A stretch of 28,717 nt of DNA, from contig BFEA01000768.1 of the NCBI GenBank assembly GCA_003427395.1, forward strand, positions 78,191 to 106,907, read 5' to 3'. This DNA comes from Chara braunii. Taxonomy: Eukaryota; Streptophyta; Charophyceae; Charales; Characeae. The notes beneath the pieces are model-generated. The model worked only from the letters and a program-made list of their open reading frames with translations, was not told the DNA's origin and ran no database searches. Shown here piece after piece: positions 1 to 10,127 of the stretch; within the stretch, counting starts at the first letter, position 1, and each line of letters starts with the position of its first letter. The translations under genes and the position numbers were made by a program.

Positions 1-88
<88 letters not shown>
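1..88. repeat. (GA)n microsatellite
   Basis: An uninterrupted GA dinucleotide tract opens the window and ends where it runs into unique sequence. Its real length is unknown because the window starts inside it. Confidence 0.98.
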
Positions 89-91
<3 letters not shown>

Positions 92-719
92 GGAACTCCC
101 AATGAGGTGATTGGCATGACTCGTTGCTCATAGAACAGAGTGAACATTGGTGAACATCAGAATGGAGCGAACATGATGAAGAGTGCAGACCGCGTCACCA
201 CGCTGGCATCATTAACGATCCCGATTACTGTAAGAGCAAACTCGCAACAAACGAAGATTTGATCTACCAAAGGGCGGTGGTTTCAAAGGACAGGATTCTA
301 CAATAAGGCTTAGGGGGTTGTGTTAGGCTTCACTTGATAATAGGATGTTTCATTTACATAAGTTGTTTGCAGTTGGGACCGGTTTAGGCCGGCTGAGTGC
401 TTGCTTAGCATACGTTGTCGGAGTTCCTTCTGCATAGATTGTTGGAGTTCCTTGGGAACTTAGTTAAGCATACTTGAACGTCGTGTGGATTTTGGGAAGT
501 TTTGGACTCATTTAGAAGTGGATGGGACGCTGGACCCGCTTTCCAGCATTAGCCGAATTTGGGTAATGGCCCCAGCTAAGTCGGGTTGAATTGTGAGGAT
601 CCCGACCTCAATCCATTTCCCTGAAATACAAAGTTACAAACTTTCCAAAAAAACAAAAAAAAACAAGGACAAGGGAAAAGGAATAGGACAAAACTTGAAG
701 GACATATAAACACATCGGG

Positions 720-782
720 ACTTTGTTTGTTTGTTTGTTTGTTTGTTTGTTTGTTTTTTTGTTTTTTTGTTTTTTTGTTTTG
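720..782. repeat. (TTTG)n grading into interrupted poly-T
   Basis: At least seven consecutive TTTG units are followed by longer T runs split by single G residues. It is a simple-sequence tract. The Lys/Asn/Thr-rich and Val/Phe-rich translations across it are artefacts. Confidence 0.95.
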
Positions 783-1546
783 CGGAACATTGAAACGTCT
801 TTTTATCTATCTTATTGCTTCTACGGGTGAAATCCCACCGCCCAAGTTGAGAAAACTGAACGTGGAGTTTTGAAGTACTTGTGGCAACAGGTGAATGTTT
901 TGGTCCCGTGATGGTCATGTTTATCGCATGGAAATACATTTTTTTATTTATTTTTGACCTAATTTCTCTGTTGGGAGACATAGGGAATCTATTTTTTATG
1001 ATATTTTCCTTCTGAATCATTAAATGGTAAATTCGCCGGCATAGGTTTAGTTATGTACCCTGCCTCCCCCCCACGAAACGCAACGAGTTCGTGAGTTCCA
1101 CAACAATCGAAAATCCAAAAATACCAATGACACGCCATTCTGTAATGAACCCAGATCGTCAAGACACTTGTCAACAATGCAAGCCAAATAAATATCAACC
1201 TGTTGATGATTATCAATAATCATAATCGTCTCCAGATAGAATGAGATGGGGAAAACATACACAGACGAAGGAGAGAGGAGGGAGATTAGACTTAGAAGAG
1301 AGAAATATAGACAATGTTCACTTCTACTTCGGGCTCCCTCCTCGATCACCACCTCAATAGTTAATAATTTGAACGCGCATCCGAAGTTCTATCACAATGT
1401 GTCATGTGGCACGTCAATAAGTCCTCATCAACGAGCTGGAGCAATGTCGACGTCAAGATAACCAAGTACGTATCCACTATCGCCCCACAGTCATGATCTC
1501 CTCACGAGTGTCTCCGAAACAGATAAGTAATGTCACTCGCGTAGCC

Positions 1547-1610
1547 TTGCCACGTCAAAAATATACGTGGCAACAGCCACGTCAGTGGCGGCATGTGGCA
1601 GTTGCCACAT
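1547..1610. repeat. Two adjacent small hairpins built on GCCAC/GTGGC
   Basis: TTGCCACGT (1547-1555) is followed by its reverse complement ACGTGGCAA (1565-1573). Twenty bases on, ATGTGGCA and TGCCACAT form another dyad (1593-1610). Arms are perfect but short. They may be remnants of a small foldback element, and nothing shows a function. Confidence 0.6.
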
Positions 1611-2159
1611 CAACATGCCCAAAAGACAATTGCAAGCCAGCCACCATGCCAAGTCAGCAGAGCGTCGCCATAGTCGCCAGTTGCAAGCGTAGAGCCAGCG
1701 TCGAGCCAGCGTTGCAGCGTCGCGCTAGTATCCTTGTCAACGCGTGAAGTCAGCGTTGACGCAAGACAAAATGTTCCTCCAAGCCAAGAGGTGAACGCTT
1801 TTGTAGCGTTGACGCGGGGTCTGGACCCCAAGTGCTGCCTCCCTCAGCCGTCGAGCTCTTAATGCAGATGACGGCCTAGATTGGTTTGAAACATAATTAC
1901 CCGTGGCCTTGATGCTGGCCAGGTACCTACGCACAACAAGTGAGTGTATTCGACCAAGGGTCTGGGCACGGTACCTTGACCTAACAGTTGACTTTGACCC
2001 TTGACTTTCTAGGGGGCATTGTGTGGTCGCACTGCCTGGCGCAGGCCGGGTTTGACCTGTGTTGTCTGGGCGCAGTTTTGGGCCCTCTGACTGCTGCAGA
2101 ACACGGGTTCCTGCATTCCTACCGACCCATTTTCGAGTTCCATCGCAAAAATAATTAAG

Positions 2160-2778
2160 ACCTTAACCCACGTTCATAGGCAGACACAATGTCAGGAGCA
2201 GTTTCAAGTAGTTCTCTTATACTAAACCATATGTCCTCTGATGGAGACTGAGACTTGAAACGTACCCCGAACTGCTTCTATGGTCGTTCGCGTCATTCTG
2301 TAGAAAAAAAATCCATGTTGTATGATCCGATCTACTTCATACCTGCCTTCCATTGATGGCGGAATCATATATGGTCTATTTGGAAACTCTTTGCCTTCTA
2401 CATAGGGTAACAGTTTGGACGCGTGGAAAACAGTATACGTTTGAGGTGAGGGGGAATATCAATACAATAAGACGGTCCCTCCGAATCCCGAATTACTTTG
2501 AGAACTTCCCAAGGTCCAAAATAGATAGACAGTAGTTTTTAAGATATATTTTCTTCCAATAAAAACTCTTTGGACTTGACCCAGACTAGATCACCCTCCT
2601 TAAATGTAGATGGTCGGTGATGCTTGTCAGCTTGTTCAATCATTCGGTCCTGAGCTTACTTCAGATTCTCCTTTACTTTTTTTACGTCTTCTTGAAACAA
2701 TACTACATATTCCCTGGTCCCTGGAGGTAACCTAAGAAATTGGTTCCGTGTCAACACATCAATGAGACGCTTAGGCTT
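2160..2778 (-). pseudogene. Gypsy integrase C-terminal region and chromodomain, broken
   Basis: The minus strand, read across frame changes, gives MIEQADKHHRPSTFKEGDLV (about 2645-2585), FGPWEVL, GPSYCIDIP, FHASKLLPYV, then PPSMEGRYEVDRIIQHG and EDIWFSIRELLETAPDIV (about 2340-2160). The last two are the start and end of a chromodomain, which in chromoviruses directs integration to marked chromatin. There are several stops and at least two frame changes. The coding remnant ends near 2155. Confidence 0.8.
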
Positions 2779-3305
2779 TCATCCCTTATGCAGTGCATTA
2801 GGTATATGCCCTGTAGCAGTATGAACACTACTATTATATGCACTTGCAATTTTGGGTAAGTTCTCATCCCAATCAATCTGATCGGGTCTCACACACATGC
2901 GCAAAAGTTGTTGGCACAGACGGTTCAGCTGCTCAGTCTGGCCGGTCGTTTTAGGATGTCGTCCTGACGACATGGTCAGTCGTGTGCCATAAGCTTCCAT
3001 AAGCTTTTGCCATGACATACTCGTGAACCTGACAGCGGGCTCAGATACACTAGACTTAGGAAAACCATACTCTGTCACCCATCGTATCTGAACTTTTGAA
3101 TGACAAGTTCAGCTCGCGCTTCTGCAGGTAAGGGAATAAACATGGCGCATTTAGAGAAACGATCCACAATAACCATTACTTGGTTGTTGCTATTGCGACT
3201 TTTGGTGAGACTCATAAAATCAATCGAGATGGAGTCACCTGGTTCGCTGAGAATCGGTAACGGTTTCAGAAGACCAAGTGGGTTCTCATGCGAAGGTTTG
3301 TTTTT
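2779..3305 (-). pseudogene. Gypsy integrase catalytic core, broken
   Basis: Minus-strand translation of 3300-3080 gives ENPLGLLKPLPI, then GDSISIDFMSLTKSRN with the first catalytic Asp, then MVIVDRFSKCAMFIPLP. A stop near 3082 and a restart lead to a second piece with SEPAVRFTSMSWQKL. There the second catalytic Asp, expected in a SDRGSRFTS-type motif, is not visible. The third acidic residue is kept in HPKTTGQTEQLNR, and IDWDENLPKIASAYNSSVH follows. The missing second acidic residue and the stop make this core inactive. Confidence 0.88.
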
Positions 3306-3803
3306 CTAGCACACCAGACATGTATGAACATAAGCTAGTACGTCTTTTTTCAATCTGTTCCATTCAAAAATTTTCCTAACCCCAGCGTAAGTTTTTTTGA
3401 AACCAAAATGTCCCTCAATGTCGTGACATTCCCCAATCAACAGACTTTTAATTTCTTCATTCTGGGGAATACGCAATCTTTGTTCAGTTTGGTCCAGCAA
3501 GAAAAACAAACCATCGGTTACTCTATAGTTGGGAAGTAAAGTTGGATTTTTCGCAAGGACATCCATGATAGGCTTCCAGATATGGTCAGTAGCATATCCT
3601 TGACGAATTCTATCTTTCAAATCATTCCCAACATCTAAGTAAGAGACAATAGCACCAAAGAAATCACATCGTCCTGATAACACATCTGCAACCACATTAG
3701 ACTTACCTTTGATAGTTTTCAACTCAAAATCAAAAGTATCAATGAATGCAGACCATCGTACTAACTTATCAGAGAGTTTAGGCTGTGTCTTTACCCACTT
3801 CAA
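3306..3803 (-). pseudogene. Gypsy RNase H end and integrase zinc finger, fragment
   Basis: The segment starts in the RNase H end: WSAFIDTFDFELKTIKGKSN is followed by VVADVLSGR, a degraded form of the usual NVVADALSRR. It ends with an integrase HHCC zinc-binding module: ECHDIEGHFG, KTYAGVRKIFEW, then VHTCLVC, giving His-His-Cys-Cys in family spacing. The zinc finger normally helps integrase multimerise and bind the element ends. A stop near 3306 ends the frame directly before the catalytic core. Confidence 0.88.
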
Positions 3804-4260
3804 TGTCGAGTGGTCTGAGTACAGTGAAGTGTCTCTCTAACAAGTAGTGTTTCCATGTGTACACCGCACAGACTAAGACATACAATTTTCTTTCATAAGT
3901 GGAGTTAGCGACATTTTCTGATGACGATCGTGCACACATAAATTCGATGAGTCTATAACCCTTGCCATCGTTCTGTTGAATGACTGCGCCAATCCCGTCT
4001 TGACTTGCATCAGGAGTGACAATAAAGGGAAGTGAAGGATCAACAATTTTTAAAACAGGATAGTGAGTCAAAACATATTTTACCTTTTGAAGGAAGACTC
4101 ACAGTCCTTGTTCCACAACCTGATAGTGCCTTTCTTTAACAATCTTATCATTGGAGCGACAATCAATGAGAAGTTCCTGACGAACTTCCTATAATAACTT
4201 GCCAAACCAAGGAATGATCGTAGTTTGGTTACAGACTTAGGTCATGGCCAATCTCGAATT
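3778..4260 (-). pseudogene. Gypsy reverse transcriptase tail and RNase H, fragment
   Basis: From 4260 to about 4085 the minus strand, read across stops, gives the RT thumb/connection pattern (SFLGLASYYRKFVRNFS-like). From 4071 it reads into RNase H: LKIVDPSLPFIVTPDASQDG carries the first catalytic Asp, YERKLYVLVCAVYTWKHYL follows with the family's Glu position changed to Lys, and LLERHF comes next. In intact relatives this domain removes the RNA strand during reverse transcription. Coding quality falls at the 3' end, where a frame change leads into the next segment. The overlap with that segment marks the frameshift near 3780-3800. Confidence 0.85.
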
Positions 4261-5579
4261 AACATGTTATTCATTAAAATAGTACATTATTTTCTAAATA
4301 GTACTTTTGTCGTTCGAGAAACTCGAAAGGTATATACGGCTGACGAAAGAAGATGTTGATTATACATTAATATACAACGATAACAGTCCCTGTTCAACGG
4401 ATAAATCCTCAACTAAACTGACACACATTCAGACAGTAAGTACGAACGTAGCATATCGAAGGTTTCCCCTTGTGAGGGACGTATATGAGTGACAAAAAAA
4501 AAGTCTTCGTTGAGGCGGTGCATGGGAGTGAAAAGAATAACTCATTTTTGAAGTTTAATTGAATACAAGAAGGATGAGCAGGATACATCCGAGTCACATG
4601 TTTCGATATAATCCATAATACACAAGTTGGCTGGTTTTATAGTAAAACTGGGATATATCTGAATCAAATATTTCATTATTCGGATGAAGAAAATCCGTTA
4701 TGTTATAAACCGTGCGTCATTCATTAAATATCCTTGAAGTTCACTCAATCAAAAGGATGAACTTATGAACATAGCCCGGATCACCCTCCGAGGGAAAATT
4801 AACCAATATGTTATCATTCCAAGAATAATTATAGCTTAGCAAACATTTCTTAAAACAAAAGGGCATCGGGCGGAGTGAAGTGGTGGACAACATTATGCAG
4901 AGATGTTATCATTTGCCGCTTGCCGGCTAAGACCTCGCAACCATGAACTTGTAACATCCCTACCCAATTTAGCCCACCACTCCGCCACTGTCCTTGCCGA
5001 GATCAAATGATGTATGTTAACAAACAAAAGTGCACCCTCGGGAACCTCTTAAGAACTCTAGTAACTATCAGTCTTAAATTTCAACTAGATGGCGGTTGCA
5101 TTTACATTATCACTTTATCAAACATTTCTCAAAACAAACGGGCATCGTACGGAGTGCAGTGGTGGGGAGCATATTATGTAGAGACGTTATCATCTGAGGA
5201 TTGGGCATTGGAGAAGGCTCAAATGAATGCGTAGGATACATCCGAATCAAACTGTGTACAGATTATCAGATGTTGAAGTGACCAAGCACCTTATAATTAT
5301 TTTGAAAGATCTCACTGGATTTTGAAGACAATTGATAATTCATGAGAACTAGATTGAAAAGCGAAGAAAAATTAAAAACAGAGCGGGACACCCAACCTAC
5401 ATAAACAGGCACACAACCATTGTCGAGACAAATGAGAAGTACGCCGTAGAAACTGATAACAGTTATCTGGTCCCAATATTGTGAATTCGTAACGGTTACC
5501 TCAAAAGTTTCCATTAACCAAAGATTTGGCAAGGCTATGTCGGACCGTCCACAATCAACCAAAAAGTTTCCGTGGAAAT
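4261..5579. other. AT-rich stretch without a recognisable gene
   Basis: I find no protein-like frame. It contains a diverged direct duplication (4841-4920 and 5120-5199) and three decayed copies of the window's palindrome: around 4579-4592 (left arm damaged), 4649-4664 (both arms damaged) and 5232-5245 (left arm damaged). These are the leftmost traces of the palindrome family. Confidence 0.6.
4841..5199. repeat. Diverged direct duplication, about 80 bp, offset 279
   Basis: 4841-4920 and 5120-5199 share an AAACATTTCT start, then AAAACAAA, GGGCATCG, GGAGTG, AGTGGTGG and a TTATCAT end, with scattered substitutions. It is an old duplication, and no coding role is visible. Confidence 0.75.
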
Positions 5580-5732
5580 GTCAACTAATCGGATATTCTA
5601 ACACAAAAATTTGGAAATGTCGAAATGTCTCTCTAAAAAAGCCTACACTATGAAAACATTCACAAATCCGACATCCTGACGNAACTCTAAAAACGTAAGA
5701 CTCGTCACCAAAGTGTCCCGGACTTGAAATCT

Positions 5733-5945
5733 TCAAAAGAAGTCTCTTCGAAAAGCGTTCACTAGCGGTTCCCATGTTGAACCGTGCACAATGCAAGCCG
5801 AGATAGGAGGTTGAGGCAGACCTTCGAAACCCGTAATGGAAATCGAGAAACCCTGAACGTCTCCCCCAGCCATGACAACAGCTCGTCTCAAGGACACAAG
5901 AACATCTGCAGCCTGTAGATAAGGTGTTGTAAAATCCCCCAGCAT
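5733..5945 (-). CDS. 70-codon conserved reading frame, copy A (function unknown)
   Basis: This minus-strand frame runs from ATG to stop and encodes 70 residues with a Gly-Leu-Pro-Gln-Pro-Pro-Ile motif, a GSTWEP motif and a FRRDFF end. It matches copy B (6264-6476) without any gap: 48 of 70 residues are identical by my count, and many changes are conservative (Leu/Val, Asp/Glu, Val/Ile). Equal length, no indel and conservative changes suggest both were once coding, perhaps exons of a larger gene downstream of the transposase-like gene on the same strand. I do not recognise the family. The frame could be an exon fragment rather than a complete small protein. Confidence 0.45.
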   Translation of the reverse strand: MLGDFTTPYLQAADVLVSLRRAVVMAGGDVQGFSISITGFEGLPQPPISACIVHGSTWEPLVNAFRRDFF

Positions 5946-6005
5946 CCTGTTTCCCTCTTGACGCTCTTGTGTTTGGTTGTCGTAACAATATCCTTATTCT
6001 CTGGG

Positions 6006-6019
6006 TCGGATGCATCCGA
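6006..6019. promoter_or_regulatory. Exact palindrome copy (TCGGATGCATCCGA)
   Basis: This is a perfect 14-bp dyad followed by ACCACA, the commonest right flank in the family. It lies between the two 70-codon frames. Confidence 0.6.
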
Positions 6020-6263
6020 ACCACAACCGACCATGAGCCAGGGTCGGCACTCGTGGCTTTCGTTAATACTTTACAGTGTGCAAATTTCAACTAATTTGAC
6101 GACCACAAAACTTGGGAAGTGTCGAGACTCGTTTCTCAAACTAGTGAAAATTAAAAGTAATCAGAAATGACTATATTACGAAAATGGTCACAAATCCGAC
6201 ATAATGACACAAAAATATAAAAACGTAAGACTGGTCACCAAACGTCTTAAAAAGTTGAAGTCC

Positions 6264-6476
6264 TCAGAAGAAGCCTCTTCGCAGAGCGTTCACTATCGGT
6301 TCCCATGTCGAACCGTCCACCATGCAAGCCGGGATTGGAGGTTGAGGCAGACCTCCAAACTCCGTAATGGAGAACGAGAAACCCTGAATGTCACCCCCTG
6401 CTCCGAGCACACCACGTCTCAAGGCGAAAAGAACTTCTGAAGCTTTTACATAAGCTCTTGTAAAATCTCCTCGCAT
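6264..6476 (-). CDS. 70-codon conserved reading frame, copy B (function unknown)
   Basis: It is paired with the frame at 5733-5945 and lies exactly 531 bp (177 codons) away on the same strand. Shared segments include GDFT, LRR, AGGD, QGFS, SIT, GLPQPPI and GSTWEP. Nothing in it suggests a signal peptide or membrane segment. It ends at a stop at 6264, just as copy A ends at 5733. It may be a partial domain, and its function is unknown. Confidence 0.45.
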   Translation of the reverse strand: MRGDFTRAYVKASEVLFALRRGVLGAGGDIQGFSFSITEFGGLPQPPIPACMVDGSTWEPIVNALRRGFF

Positions 6477-6488
6477 CCAATTTCCCCC

Positions 6489-6955
6489 CGACGCTCATAT
6501 ATTCGCATGTCCAAAATGTTGAGATCAGTAAACCTCACCATGATGACAAACATTGTTCGTCCTCCCGTTACGATCCTGAAGATTCTCTCATATTGAAAAA
6601 GGAAACGCTCCTCCCTTTGTGATGATCGTTAGTCGTTCAGGTACTTTTATTTCAATGTAGCCCAAAATATCATCCATGTTTTCGAAGTATGTCAGAAGAG
6701 GAAAGTATGCACACTACAAAAAACAAAAGTCACAATAAAAGCGTCACATCAAGGTCAGGACCGAAAGCCCGAGGTGATGCTACGACGACCAAAACGCCCC
6801 CACGCCCAATGTCGAAAATTGATGAAGAACTCTTGTTGATTTAAAGCCCGTAACCCAGAGAGCACAAATCATTAAGCGATGTATTCCATGGAGTCAAGCG
6901 TGGTGTGCACAGGCCAGCATGGCAATACGTTCTCCTCACGAAAAGACAACAACCA
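6489..6955. other. Stretch 3' of the transposase-like gene, nothing recognised
   Basis: This lies downstream of the minus-strand stop at 6956. I see no gene-like frame and no palindrome. It probably holds the 3' UTR and terminator of the transposase-like gene, but no polyadenylation signal can be singled out. Confidence 0.4.
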
Positions 6956-7576
6956 TCACACTCTCGATGAGGTAGCCTCCTGTCCGCTCCCTTCTCCGGA
7001 AACGCTTTGTGTTTGAGCGCCAACGACGTTTTCTAGGGCAGGAATTGTATTTTTTCTTACTTTCAGAGGAATCACAAGACCGGTGGTAAACTTTTTGGAG
7101 GACTCGCAGACATTTGTCCTCGTTTGTCTCATCCAAGAAAATGCAACGGTTGTGACATGTTGATACTCTTCCTCGTGCCCTGGAGTTTTTTTCCATTTTT
7201 TTTCCCAGGCGTCGGCATACAATTCTCTTAGTGCGCTCGCTTTTCCGATTGGAACCCAGTACTCCACTTTGAATTGGTTGTAAGTTGACGAATCTTCGTT
7301 CTTGTCAACCTCACTACGAACCTGGCCAACCCAAAAAGGCACTCCTTGATGCATGTCCTCGTCTGACGGTTGTATAATGACAAAACTGTCGACATGCACA
7401 TCTTCGAAAGGATCAAAGCTGACCTTAGGCTTGTCCCTCTGAAGACCCACGAATAGAGGTTCTCTCTGTAATTCGGATGCATCCGAATCAGAGCAAGAAC
7501 TCCTGTCTTCAACGCCATGGGTGGCCTTTGGCCAGAATTCGGTGATTGGTGTCGAAGGCACCCCGTTCCCCCGCAT
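6956..7576 (-). pseudogene. C-terminal part of the DUF7869-type transposase-like protein
   Basis: This minus-strand frame continues the protein after a change of frame in the 7509-7576 overlap. Recognisable segments are VHVDSFVIIQPSDED, VPFWVGQVRSEV, FKVEYWVPIG, then TTVAFSWM and GLVIPLKV. From memory this is the pattern of the C-terminal region of DUF7869-type proteins (F-V-A-V-x-P, FW-x-G-x-V, a W-x-P strand, then I-P-x-x-V). It resembles a small beta-barrel such as BAH or chromo-like modules, which is inference. A perfect 18-bp palindrome (7471-7488) lies inside, encoding SDASEL on this strand. An intron or an indel could explain both the frame change and the palindrome. Confidence 0.65.
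7471..7488. promoter_or_regulatory. 18-bp perfect palindrome inside the transposase-like gene
   Basis: ATTCGGATGCATCCGAAT is self-complementary over all 18 bases and contains the 14-bp family core at 7473-7486. It is the only exact copy inside a coding stretch, and it lies close to the point where the reading frame changes. Confidence 0.6.
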
Positions 7577-8456
7577 GTTTGACGTGATCTTCCCAAAACC
7601 GAAACGCCCTATCTATTCTAGTCACCTCTTCATCTCGGAAAGTCATCCAAGTTTCTCTTTTTTTTTCATAGACTTTCAAAAACCTCTTCACACCCTCCAA
7701 ACCGTTCTTGTAATCGTCGAGGAACGCCGGTTGGACCGGCAGAGGATCGAAAGGTTGCTGCGGAACAGCGTAACCACCGTTGTCTGTTTGTTTGAACCAA
7801 TAAAGAGGACCATCCTCGGGCAACCACTTAGCGTCTGTGCAATACTCTTTATAGGACATGGCAGGATTATCACCTATCATGTAGAATTTCAGCAAATGAG
7901 GCTTCGAAATCCCTGTCATGCGCTTTGAAACATGCGGGTAAATAAGACCTCTCCAGTCTGCTATTCTATCAAGAAAAATACACCGCGGAGGAGTCTTATG
8001 CGATCGCTCTAGCAAAATGAACAACTCATCCATTGTGTAGGTATCATTGTCCTTGAGTTTCTTGGAGAAAACACTAAACGTGGCATCGACATCTGTGTGC
8101 GTGTGTCCAACTATCATAAAACCAATTTCTATTTCCTTGAAAATCCCGAACTTCACAAGAAGTGCTGCCAATGCGCAGATGAATCTATTCTTGTTTTCTT
8201 TGAAGCAGTTGTCAACTTGAATACGAAGAAACAGCGGTAGAGGTTTCCCACTGGATCGGATCTCTGTAAGAGTCCGCATTAAACACGTCGCCGTACGACT
8301 GGGACCGTGTATGTCGTAAGGAAAATATGTGTAAACATATATAGACGGATCCCGGCCATAGACCAGAACGGCTGTGAGACCAGTCTTCATCATCCTCTCG
8401 TGGTGCAAGTCCTTCGAGTAGTTAGTCTGTCCTATATGCGGTATGGTAGTTTTTTT
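7509..8456 (-). pseudogene. Transposase-like catalytic core (DUF7869 type)
   Basis: After the in-frame TAA at 8457-8459, the frame runs on with KKTTIPHIGQTN, MKTGLTAVLVYGRD, LPLFLRIQVDNCFKENKNRF (Asp codon 8211-8213), ALAALLVKFGIF, IGFMIVGHTHTDVDATFSVF (about 8080-8107), and then a helical region to about 7600. The strings VDNxxKENKN and VGHTHxDxDxxFS are hallmarks of the eukaryotic DUF7869 family as I recall it. I infer an RNase H-like fold in which the Asp of IIIDGMD, the VDN Asp and the HTHTDVD acids form the active site, as in DDE transposases. No intact mobility is implied, since the frame breaks at 7509. Confidence 0.8.
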
Positions 8457-8687
8457 TTAATCCATGCCGTCAATAATGATGCACAGACACTCGGACTGCC
8501 ACAAGATGGAATCCATTTTGCAGCGGCTATAGTCTACCCTGTGGTTGACTTGCAGCTCTTGATTTTTCCGCATCCTATCTTTGGATTTCTTACGGTCCCT
8601 CTCGTACTTCGACTTGGCAATGCACTGCTTGTAGAATATACATTTTGCGCACCTCGTGAATGTGTTGGACATAGTTAGACTCACGTG
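8457..8687 (-). pseudogene. Transposase-like protein, Cys-rich linker to first catalytic strand
   Basis: This segment lies between two nonsense codons, TGA at 8688-8690 and TAA at 8457-8459. It is in the same frame as both neighbours. It carries FTRCAKCIFYKQC, a basic stretch ERDRKKSKDRMRKNQELQVN, and ends in CIIIDGMD directly before the TAA. In relatives, as I remember them, this strand reads DGMDQ, so a CAA-to-TAA change (C to T) is the simplest origin of the stop. The Cys cluster probably binds zinc. Confidence 0.78.
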
Positions 8688-9872
8688 TCAGAAGTGCTTA
8701 CTCCACATAGCATAGAAAGTCGACTCCGACACAACTTCCGAGTGGCACATCAAAAGATCAGAGCGCAATGATTCGTAAATTGCTCGTTTTGTGAATGCCG
8801 CAGGAATCCTACGGCGAGGATGACAAACTCCGTTTTTCCAGACCATGTCATTCGGCATACTATCGGTGTGGTCGTCGATGAACCGTTTCACCAGTGCAAG
8901 CATCGTGACGACTTTTTCAGATGGTTTAGACAAGCCCGAGTGCCCAGGCTCCCTAACGACAACACCGTTATCGCACATCCTTTTGTAGACATAGAATGTG
9001 TTACGAGAAATGTCGAGAATGTCACAGTACGCGTGCACGAACATCTTCCGTTTGCAAGCTACATGCATGACCTGCTCAGCACCACCTTCCATAACCGTGA
9101 AGTCATGTATGGTTTGCAACCACCACTTCGTCCTTTCCGCGAAACTTTTCGAGTAGAATGCCTCCTGCACCGGCCTGACATCTTCGGCTGTCAGTTCAGG
9201 GCAACACATCCGCCTACAACAGAGCATCCCTCGCACTGCCTGAAGTAACTGCATCCTGAGTTTGCCCATAGCTCGCCGATGCTGTGTCTTTTTGGCCGGT
9301 TCTCTGTTTGCCATAGAATATGGTCTTCTTTCACCGGGCATAGGCGCCGACAAAATGTACCGTATGTGGCGGTCCTCTTCGGAGAGACAGCGCGAGCTCT
9401 GACTGTCTCGTGAATAGCAGTATTCAGTGATTTCATCCATGGACGGTCCTTGACTCTCCTGGCACTGCGGAGGGGTAGACGAGGAAACCCTATCACCCCC
9501 ATCGGCAACTCCCAAGGAAGAACCAACAGTAGTGCAATTGTTCGCACTATACACGTACTCCGTCCCACTATAACTACAGTCACCGAGATTCCCCTCGGGT
9601 ATGGAGCTCGACATCCCAGCGTCGGTCATTTCAGAACATGCTGAAGAGACTCTGGAAGGACAATCAACACTAAGAAACTGGTCCCTGCTTCCAATGTTTT
9701 TGTGGTCTTCGAGCACGTCACAACAGATGTACGAATGCTCGGTGGAGGTGGACAACTGTGTTCTCTTCCGTCGATGCTGAGTGTTTGAGTCACGTGACCG
9801 TTTTTCAGAGGAAGCACATGGCTCGAGTCGGGAAGAAGTACTATCGGCACTGCTCGTAACTCCAATGCCCAT
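8688..9872 (-). pseudogene. N-terminal part of the DUF7869-type transposase-like protein
   Basis: The frame is open from 10241 to the TGA at 8688-8690. I prefer the ATG at 9872 because residues encoded upstream of it do not look like protein and run through duplicated promoter-like DNA that contains a palindrome. After a Ser-rich low-complexity region comes the family N-terminal module: MLCCRRMCCPELTAEDV, VQEAFYSKSFAERTKWWLQ, CKRKMFVHAYCDILDISRNT, KRMCDNGVV, then a helical region ending at SESTFYAMWSKHF. The paired Cys residues and the C-x-x-x-F-x-x-x-x-x-I-S-x-x-T segment suggest a DNA-binding module, which is inference. The frame continues in register beyond the TGA. Confidence 0.72.
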
Positions 9873-10127
9873 AATCAATCCCTTCCCAACCAATTCCTGC
9901 CGAAAACGTAACGGAAGGCAAGCTGGCGTGGGAGGGAAGTCTTGATCGACCGTCGTCGTATCACACCAGTGAAGCATTCCACTTTTCCCTGCGAGCAGAG
10001 CAACAGACGTTGACCCAAATCGCAGCCGAGGCAGTTGTTGGACTTTGGCAATGATAAAGCGACAGAGATGCGTCCGCCAGTTGGGGAGCACTATAGCAGC
10101 GCAACGAAACAAAAAGACAATGCATAG

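Larger units (their letters stand above)
89..2154. other. No gene; possible flank or LTR of the gypsy element
   Basis: No reading frame here looks like protein. On the minus strand this stretch lies just 3' of the gypsy chromodomain, so part of it could be the 3' LTR. I cannot place LTR ends, because no second LTR copy is in the window to compare. A GC-rich patch at about 1500-1830 is rich in short GCCAC, CAGCGT and GTTGACGC repeats. The rest is AT-rich and featureless. Confidence 0.5.
2155..4260 (-). mobile_element. Ty3/gypsy chromovirus fragment (3' half of pol), decayed
   Basis: Reading the minus strand from 4260 to 2155 gives, in order, the end of reverse transcriptase, RNase H, the integrase zinc finger, the integrase core, the integrase C-terminal region and a chromodomain. 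This is the fixed order of chromovirus pol. The frame changes several times and internal stops are present, so no intact polyprotein remains. The upstream half (gag, protease, most of RT) is missing, and recognisable coding stops abruptly near 4260. This may be a deletion or the edge of another insertion. None of the TCGGATNNATCCGA palindromes found elsewhere lie in this piece. Confidence 0.9.
5580..6488. repeat. Two diverged direct copies, offset about 528-531
   Basis: About 5580-5955 and 6097-6488 align over most of their length. Examples are CACAAATCCGACAT at 5661 and 6189, and ACGTAAGACT at 5693 and 6223. The best-kept part of each is a minus-strand 70-codon frame, listed separately. One exact palindrome copy (6006-6019) lies between the two conserved parts. 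Confidence 0.85.

Noticed and set aside
5589-5602. Single half-sites such as TCGGATATTC at 5589 and TCGGATGACA near 21931, and CGGAT with ATCCG at 4681-4700
   Set aside because: Only one arm, or the wrong spacing. Chance half-sites are expected, so they were not counted.
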